Assembly (NCBI RefSeq): GCF_008298015.1
Contig: NZ_VTPX01000016.1
Location: 1 to 64,000 of the forward strand
Source: Salinicola corii
GTDB lineage: Bacteria > Pseudomonadota > Gammaproteobacteria > Pseudomonadales > Halomonadaceae
DNA length: 64,000 nt
Direction of reading: 5' to 3'
Shown here one piece after another: positions 59,209 to 64,000 of this stretch (position 1 is its first letter; each line of letters begins with the position of its first letter). Position numbers and translations under genes: made by a program. Under the pieces are notes generated by a model. That model had not been told where the DNA came from. It worked only from the letters and a program-made list of their open reading frames with translations, and did not search any database.

Positions 59209-59840
59209 GGCATCTCTCCCAGCACCAGCGAGTCTACACGATCGTTAGCCTGAAAAGCATGATGCGTCGTCATCACGACGGTGCCTCCCCCCCAGGCATG
59301 ATCAAGGAGCCGACATTCCAGCCAGGCCACGCCATCCCGGTCGATGGCGGTGAACGGTTCGTCGAGAATCCACAGCGGTCTGGGGATCAGCTCGAGCCGC
59401 GCCAGGGCAATACGGCGTTGCTGGCCAGCAGAGAGCTGGCGTGCCGGAAGATCCTCGAACCCTGCCAGCCCGACGGCATCGAGCGCTGCCTCGATGGCAT
59501 CGGGTCTCGCCTTGACGCCCGCCATGGCGGCAGACCAGGCCAGATTTTCCTGGGCGGAAAGTGCCCCGGACACGCCCGGCCTGTGGCCGAGATAGAGCAG
59601 CCGATCCAGAAAATGCTCGCGCACCGAGGCCAGTGACCGCCCATGCCATTCGACGCGCCCCTCGGAAGCTTGCAACTGGCCGGTCAGGAGCTTCAGCAGC
59701 GTTGTCTTGCCGCTGCCGTTGCCCCCCTCGATACGCAGGATGTCGCCATCCTCGACCCGCAGCTCCAGCGACCGGAACAGCCATCGATCGTCTCGCTCGC
59801 TGGCGAGCTGGCTGGCTTGTAACGAGACATCGACTCCCAT
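59205..59840 (-). CDS. ccmA: heme exporter ATP-binding protein CcmA
   Basis: The 211-residue ABC ATPase has Walker A EGGNGSGKTTLLKLLTG, signature LSAGQQRRIALARL, Walker B LWILDEPFTAID and a switch histidine (TTHHAF). It powers release of holo-CcmE. First gene of the nine-gene ccm operon. The start at 59840 (MGVDVSLQASQL) is chosen by family length. Confidence 0.95.
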   Translation of the reverse strand: MGVDVSLQASQLASERDDRWLFRSLELRVEDGDILRIEGGNGSGKTTLLKLLTGQLQASEGRVEWHGRSLASVREHFLDRLLYLGHRPGVSGALSAQENLAWSAAMAGVKARPDAIEAALDAVGLAGFEDLPARQLSAGQQRRIALARLELIPRPLWILDEPFTAIDRDGVAWLECRLLDHAWGGGTVVMTTHHAFQANDRVDSLVLGEMP

Positions 59841-60028
59841 GCGGTCCTCAAGAACGGGCAGATGACGCCGGCGACGCCGGCCCAGAGCTGGCGCCACTCT
59901 ACACCCAAGATCCAAGCCGTCGCCACACCGCGACGCCGTGTGATACCCGGGAGGTGACCAAGTGGAAGTATCGACTTGCCGCTGCCGCTTGCCTTGCTAT
60001 GATGGCGATACCACCTCGGGAGAAGACG

Positions 60029-60502
60029 ATGACAAACGCCGCACCGAGTTATCTCCAGCGCCAGCCGAATCTGCCGCTGATCGACGGCAACTGGGAACCC
60101 ATCGACGCGACCGACCTGGTCGAGATACCGCTACTTGGCCAGGTCGCCGCCGGGCTGCCAATGGAAGCCTGCCTCGACAACGCCACCGTTCACGTTCCGG
60201 CCAGACTGGTCCGTCGCAACACCTACGCGCTGCGCGTGCGTGGCGACTCGATGATCGACAGCAACATCTTCGATGGCGACGTCATCATCATCGAGCGCTA
60301 CGAGTCGGCGGAAAACGGCGAGACCGCCGTGGTGTTGATCAACAACCACGAAGTGACGCTGAAGAAGCTGTTCATCGAGAAATCCGGCGTTCGCCTGCAA
60401 CCTGCCAACGACAGCATGCCGCCGATCTATCTGAAGAACGAGGACGTACAGGTACTGGGGCTGGTCATGGGCGTGATGCGCAATCCCCCCCAGGCGGCTT
60501 GA
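60029..60502 (+). CDS. LexA/UmuD-like S24 peptidase lacking a DNA-binding domain
   Basis: The 157-residue protein carries a complete S24 domain: self-cleavage pair Ala41-Gly42 in GQVAAGLPME, nucleophile Ser74 in RVRGDSMIDSNIFDGDVI, and lysine Lys112 in NHEVTLKKLF. Only about 40 residues precede the cleavage site, with no winged helix, so it cannot be an ordinary LexA. UmuD has this form, but no umuC follows. GGGAG lies 6 bases before the start. The stop overlaps the start of yigZ by one base. It might be a UmuD-type polymerase regulator or an anti-repressor-like relic. Confidence 0.85.
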   Translation: MTNAAPSYLQRQPNLPLIDGNWEPIDATDLVEIPLLGQVAAGLPMEACLDNATVHVPARLVRRNTYALRVRGDSMIDSNIFDGDVIIIERYESAENGETAVVLINNHEVTLKKLFIEKSGVRLQPANDSMPPIYLKNEDVQVLGLVMGVMRNPPQAA

Positions 60503-61113
60503 TGCACTACCCCATTCCCGACCTCCCCCCCGATGGACGGCATGTCAAAACGTTCGAGATCGAAAAGAGCCGATTTATCTGCTGGCTCTGCCACGCCCCC
60601 GACAACGCCGCCTTCGACGCGCTGCTGCAGGAAGCACGCCTCACCTACCCGGATGCCAGCCACCACTGCTCCGCGTTCATCGCCGGCGCACCTGGCGAAC
60701 AGGTCGCGATCGGCTTCTCCGACGACGGCGAACCGGGGGGCACCGCCGGCCGGCCCATGTTCCAGGCGCTGGAAGGCAGTGGCATGGGACAGATCGGCGC
60801 CGTGGTGACACGCTACTTCGGCGGCACCAAGCTGGGCACCGGCGGTCTGGTTCGCGCCTACACCCAGTCCGTCCTCAAAGCGCTCGACACGCTGCCCAGG
60901 CGCCCTTTCACCGAACGCCGTGCGGTAGCGATCCAGGTCGCTTTTAGCAACGAGGCGGAAACCCGCCGCTGGCTGGCCGACCACGATATTCCCATTGCCA
61001 GCGCCGACTACGACAGCCAGGGCGCACGTCTGGTGGCGCAGTGGCCCGACGATGGCAGCGTCTCGCTGACGGCACTGGAGCAGCGCCTCAAGGGCGCGCT
61101 CGTGCGCCTCTGA
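60502..61113 (+). CDS. yigZ: YigZ/IMPACT family protein
   Basis: The 203-residue protein has the IMPACT N-terminal domain (EIEKSRFICWLCHAPDN; FSDDGEPGGTAGRPMFQALEGSGMGQIGAVVTRYFGGTKLGTGGLVRAY) and a ferredoxin-like C-terminal domain with the DUF1949 pattern. The family is related to eukaryotic IMPACT, a translation-control protein; the bacterial role is unclear. Translationally coupled to the LexA-like gene. Confidence 0.93.
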   Translation: MHYPIPDLPPDGRHVKTFEIEKSRFICWLCHAPDNAAFDALLQEARLTYPDASHHCSAFIAGAPGEQVAIGFSDDGEPGGTAGRPMFQALEGSGMGQIGAVVTRYFGGTKLGTGGLVRAYTQSVLKALDTLPRRPFTERRAVAIQVAFSNEAETRRWLADHDIPIASADYDSQGARLVAQWPDDGSVSLTALEQRLKGALVRL

Positions 61114-61151
61114 GACGAACGGCCTTTGCCCTCGCCCAGTATTCCCTGCGT

Positions 61152-61838
61152 CTAGTCTCTCTCTTCCACGCTCGTTCGATCCTCCTGGCAGGCCCCCCGC
61201 GCCACCTCGTGAGAGAGGCGGATATGCTCCTCGAGTAACGCCCGAGCCGCCGGGACATCGCGAGCCATGGCCAGATCCACCAGTTGGCCGTGTTGGACGT
61301 TGAGCCTCGCCCGGATCGTATCGTTGGCTGGCGCCATACGGCGATAGCGGTCGAACTGGTCGTGCAACTGCTCGATGAAGCGCAGCAGCCACGCCGAACC
61401 GCAGGGTTCGAGCAAGTGGCGATGGAACTGGAGGTGCATCTGCTCCCAGTGCTCCAGCTTCCCGGGAGTCTCGTCAGCCCGCTTGAGGCGGTGGAACGCC
61501 GCCAGCAGGCCGGCTTCCCATTCGTCGCCGCCCTCCTGGAGCGCCTGCGCCAACGCCAATCCTTCGAGACGCCGTCGCAGATCGGCGATGTCGTCGAGTT
61601 CGGCACGCTTCAGCGCGGGGACCCGAAAGCCACGTTGATTCTCCTGCTCCAGCAGACCATAGGCCGCCAGACGATTCAGTGCCTCTCGCAGTGGACTCAA
61701 GCCCACCCTGTAACGCTGCCTGAGCGCGGTGATCGCCAGCTTCTGCCCCGCGGCAAAACGACCGTCGATCAAATCGCGCTTCAGCGCTGCGTACAGCTGG
61801 CTCGCCGTCATGTTGGCGGTGGCGACTTCAGCTTCCAT
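61152..61838 (-). CDS. GntR-family regulator, FCD (FadR) subfamily
   Basis: The 228-residue regulator has an N-terminal winged helix (ASQLYAALKRDLIDGRFAAGQKLAITALRQRYRVGLSPLREALNRLAAYGLL) and an all-helical FCD ligand domain with metal-type histidines (MHLQFHRHLL; LLEEHIRLSHEVA). It is divergent from the gamma-glutamyltransferase gene across a perfect palindrome, so it probably controls that gene and itself. The start at 61838 is preferred over 61922, which would place the palindrome too near the coding start. Confidence 0.9.
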   Translation of the reverse strand: MEAEVATANMTASQLYAALKRDLIDGRFAAGQKLAITALRQRYRVGLSPLREALNRLAAYGLLEQENQRGFRVPALKRAELDDIADLRRRLEGLALAQALQEGGDEWEAGLLAAFHRLKRADETPGKLEHWEQMHLQFHRHLLEPCGSAWLLRFIEQLHDQFDRYRRMAPANDTIRARLNVQHGQLVDLAMARDVPAARALLEEHIRLSHEVARGACQEDRTSVEERD

Positions 61839-61939
61839 AAAGACTGACCTTCTGATCCAGTGGCGGAATCTCACTATCGCACCGACTCCGAGCATATCGC
61901 CAATGGGGGGCTTGACCTGCACGAGAATACGACGCCATA

Positions 61940-61959
61940 GTAAAAAATCGATTTTTTAC
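61940..61959. promoter_or_regulatory. perfect 20-bp palindrome between gntR-type gene and ggt
   Basis: GTAAAAAATCGATTTTTTAC is a perfect palindrome 78 bases before the ggt start and 102 bases before the GntR start. Its symmetry and place make it the likely operator of the FCD regulator. Confidence 0.75.
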
Positions 61960-62036
61960 ATCATAAACGATTAACATCCATTTACCGTAGACCTTCGGCA
62001 TCCAACGAACCGCCTTACAATAATCCGAGTATCGCC

Positions 62037-63668
62037 ATGTCTCTCGCGTTCGACCACAACAACCCCTTCCCTTCCCGCCGCAGCGCCACCTACGCCAACC
62101 GCGGCATGGTGGCGGCCTCGCAACCCCAGGCCAGTCAGGCCGGGCGGGACATTCTCGCCCAGGGCGGCAACGCGGTCGACGCCGCTATCGCGACGGCAGC
62201 CGTGTTGACCGTGGTCGAGCCCAGTGGCAACGGCATCGGCGGCGACGCCTTTGCGCTGGTGTGGCTGGCCGAGGGCCGCGACGGTGGCGGCAAGCTCCAT
62301 GGCCTCAATGCCAGCGGGCATGCCCCCCAGCGGCTGACCCCCGAGGCGGTCAAGGCGGCAGGCCATGGCGAGATGCCCCTGCACGGCTGGACGCCGGTCA
62401 CGGTTCCCGGCATCCCCGCCGCCTGGGCGGAACTGTCGAGACAGCACGGCAAACTGGATTTCGCCACCCTGCTGGCACCGGCAATCCGTATCGCCCGGGA
62501 AGGCTTTCCCATCTCTCCGGTCATCAGCCAACTCTGGCAGCGTGCCGAGATCGAGTTTCGCGCCAAGGCGGACGATCCCGTCATCGCCCCATGGCTCGAC
62601 GCCTTCGCGCCCAACGGGCATGCGCCCCGCCCGGGCGAACTCCATCGTAACGAGGCCCAGGCAAGAACCCTGGAAGCGCTGGCGGAGAGTCGCTGCGAGA
62701 GCTTCTACCGCGGCGAACTGGCACAGAAGATCGATGCCTTCTCTCAGGCGACGGGCGGCTATCTGCGCGCCGACGACCTGGCCGACTATGCGCCGGAGTG
62801 GGTCGACCCGATCTCGGTCAACTATCGCGGCTTCGATGTCTGGGAGATCCCGCCCAACGGCCAGGGCATGGTAGCGCTGATGGCGCTGCGGATGATGGAA
62901 GGGTTCGACGTCACGGTGCGCGACGATCCGCAACTGCTTCATCGCCAGTTGGAAGCGATGAAACTCGCCTACACCGACGGTCATCATCACATCACCCAGG
63001 CCGAGCACATGCGCACCAGCGTCGCCTCGCTGTTGAGCGACGAGTACGCCGACACCCGTCGCCACCTGATCGGCGAACGGGCCATCGACCCCGAACCCGG
63101 CCAGCCGCAGGCCGGCGGCACGGTCTACCTGGCCACGGCCGACAACGACGGCAACATGGTCTCCTACATCCAGAGCAACTATCACGGCTTCGGTTCCGGC
63201 GTGGTGGTGCCGGACACCGGTATCTCGCTGCAGAATCGTGGCCACGGCTTCAGCCTGGATGCCGATCACGTCAACGTGCTGGCGCCCGGCAAGCGAACCT
63301 TCCACACCATCATCCCCGGTTTCCTGACCCGGGGCGCCATCGGGCTCGGTCCGTTTGGCGTGATGGGTGGCTTCATGCAGCCCCAGGGACACATGCAGGT
63401 GGTGATGAACCTGGTCGATTTCGGCCTCAACCCGCAGGCGGCGCTGGACGCGCCGCGCTGGCAGTGGATGGGCGGACGCCGGATCGGCATCGAGCCCGGC
63501 TATCCGATGCACCTGATCCGCGCGATGTCCGAGCGCGGTCACCAGATGACGGTTGCCGTGGACACCACGGCCTACGGTCGCGGCCAGGTCATCCTCCGCG
63601 ATCCCGTCAGCGGCATCTACTGCGGAGGCACCGAACCGCGGACCGACTCCAGCATCGCGGTGCTCTGA
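62037..63668 (+). CDS. gamma-glutamyltransferase family protein
   Basis: The 543-residue Ntn hydrolase precursor shows MVAASQPQASQAGRDILAQGGNAVDAAIATAAVLTVVEPSGNGIGGDAF, the catalytic Thr362 at GGTVYLATAD that becomes the N-terminus of the small subunit after self-cleavage, and SGVVVPDTGISLQNRG. No signal peptide is visible, so it is probably cytoplasmic, unlike periplasmic Ggt. The regulator next door and this location suggest a catabolic role on a gamma-glutamyl or related amide; CapD-like or cephalosporin acylase-like activity is also possible. Confidence 0.92.
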   Translation: MSLAFDHNNPFPSRRSATYANRGMVAASQPQASQAGRDILAQGGNAVDAAIATAAVLTVVEPSGNGIGGDAFALVWLAEGRDGGGKLHGLNASGHAPQRLTPEAVKAAGHGEMPLHGWTPVTVPGIPAAWAELSRQHGKLDFATLLAPAIRIAREGFPISPVISQLWQRAEIEFRAKADDPVIAPWLDAFAPNGHAPRPGELHRNEAQARTLEALAESRCESFYRGELAQKIDAFSQATGGYLRADDLADYAPEWVDPISVNYRGFDVWEIPPNGQGMVALMALRMMEGFDVTVRDDPQLLHRQLEAMKLAYTDGHHHITQAEHMRTSVASLLSDEYADTRRHLIGERAIDPEPGQPQAGGTVYLATADNDGNMVSYIQSNYHGFGSGVVVPDTGISLQNRGHGFSLDADHVNVLAPGKRTFHTIIPGFLTRGAIGLGPFGVMGGFMQPQGHMQVVMNLVDFGLNPQAALDAPRWQWMGGRRIGIEPGYPMHLIRAMSERGHQMTVAVDTTAYGRGQVILRDPVSGIYCGGTEPRTDSSIAVL

Positions 63669-63671
63669 GCC

Positions 63672-64000
63672 ATGCCCTCATCTTTGACGACTCAGCGTCG
63701 CCTGTTCATGGCTTTTCTGCGTATCGGTCTGCTCGGCTTCGGCGGCGGCCCCTCGATGATTCCGCTGGTTCGTGCCGAAGCGGTCACGCGCTATCAGTGG
63801 ATGAACGATGAGGAGTTCGGCGACGTGCTGGCCATCGGCAATACGCTGCCCGGCCCCATCGCCACCAAGATGGCCGGTACCATCGGCTACCGGGTCGGCG
63901 GCGTACTGGGCTGTATCAATGCCGTCGTCGCCGTCATCGTGCCGTGTATCGTGGCGATGATGGTGCTCCTGGGGCTGTTTACCCGCTATCGCGACCAGCG
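63672..64000 (+). CDS. chromate transporter (CHR family), N-terminal part
   Basis: About 109 residues are visible before the window ends: MPSSLTTQRRLFMAFLRIGLLGFGGGPSMIPLVRAE, then MNDEEFGDVLAIGNTLPGPIATKMAGTIGYRVGG. The FxxFGGG and PGP motifs are the CHR-domain signature. The start is 4 bases after the ggt stop, so the two are probably cotranscribed and under the same GntR control. Short-chain CHR proteins of this type usually come in pairs; the partner would lie beyond the window. Confidence 0.9.
   Translation, partial: MPSSLTTQRRLFMAFLRIGLLGFGGGPSMIPLVRAEAVTRYQWMNDEEFGDVLAIGNTLPGPIATKMAGTIGYRVGGVLGCINAVVAVIVPCIVAMMVLLGLFTRYRDQ

Noticed and set aside
60029-60502. LexA repressor
   Set aside because: The peptidase domain is complete, but there is no winged-helix DNA-binding domain, so a repressor call is not supported.
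61971-63542. 523-residue open frame on the minus strand
   Set aside because: It is antisense to the gamma-glutamyltransferase, which has clear catalytic motifs; the frame itself has none.

Overview
The window looks like chromosome from a gamma-proteobacterium, most likely a member of the Halomonadaceae (Halomonas/Salinicola/Chromohalobacter type). The basis is the GC-rich core with guaBA, xseA, the glrK-lipoprotein-glrR locus, argA, the yciO/PHP/yciB/yciI cluster, mnmC, ligA-zipA-smc and a complete ccmABCDEFGHI operon. The genus is an inference from gene order and protein character; no rRNA or tRNA gene was seen to confirm it.

Bases 1-13411 are accessory. They open with the end of an IS3-family element abutting a truncated XRE regulator and a decayed zinc-hook AAA_13 (RloC-like) ATPase. 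An AT-richer catabolic block follows: five genes on the minus strand (FAD oxidoreductase, TRAP transporter dctQ-dctM-dctP, MmgE/PrpD protein) divergent from a LysR regulator. Next come a broken IS5-family element, an orphan protein with a weak HEPN/Abi-C look, an AlpA-like regulator, a candidate toxin-antitoxin pair (HicA-like toxin with a cysteine cluster plus a winged-helix partner) under a 28-bp palindrome, and a tyrosine integrase pointing away from the 3' end of guaA. This fits an island integrated at guaA whose far end lies outside the window.

Bases 13412-23200 hold guaBA and xseA, normally close neighbours, separated by a cassette: MarR regulator, divergent FrnE/DsbA-like protein, two SMR transporters and a cytidine/guanine-deaminase-type protein, with palindromic operators flanking a good promoter. 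An MdaB-like quinone reductase and a frameshifted LysR gene follow xseA.

Bases 23281-29147 carry glrR, a QseG-like lipoprotein and glrK, then a 764-bp stretch without a protein gene that contains a near-consensus sigma-54 promoter, many strong hairpins and an intrinsic terminator. This is a candidate GlrR-controlled structured small RNA with two tandem hairpins exposing AAGGAU loops. It is followed by argA.

Bases 29242-45616 are mostly ordinary core genes: Pit phosphate transporter with its DUF47 partner, CYTH protein, a voltage-gated-type potassium channel with a C-terminal zinc ribbon, a chemoreceptor, a class C acid phosphatase, YciO, a PHP phosphoesterase, YciB, YciI, MnmC, a CitA/CitB-type two-component system divergent from its likely target 2-hydroxycarboxylate transporter, and a YheU protein.

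Bases 45614-59840 form a long minus-strand run: the ccmA-I cytochrome c maturation operon, then smc, zipA, ligA. The right end has a LexA-like peptidase without a DNA-binding domain, YigZ, a GntR regulator divergent from a gamma-glutamyltransferase with a perfect 20-bp palindrome between them, and the start of a chromate transporter cut by the window edge.
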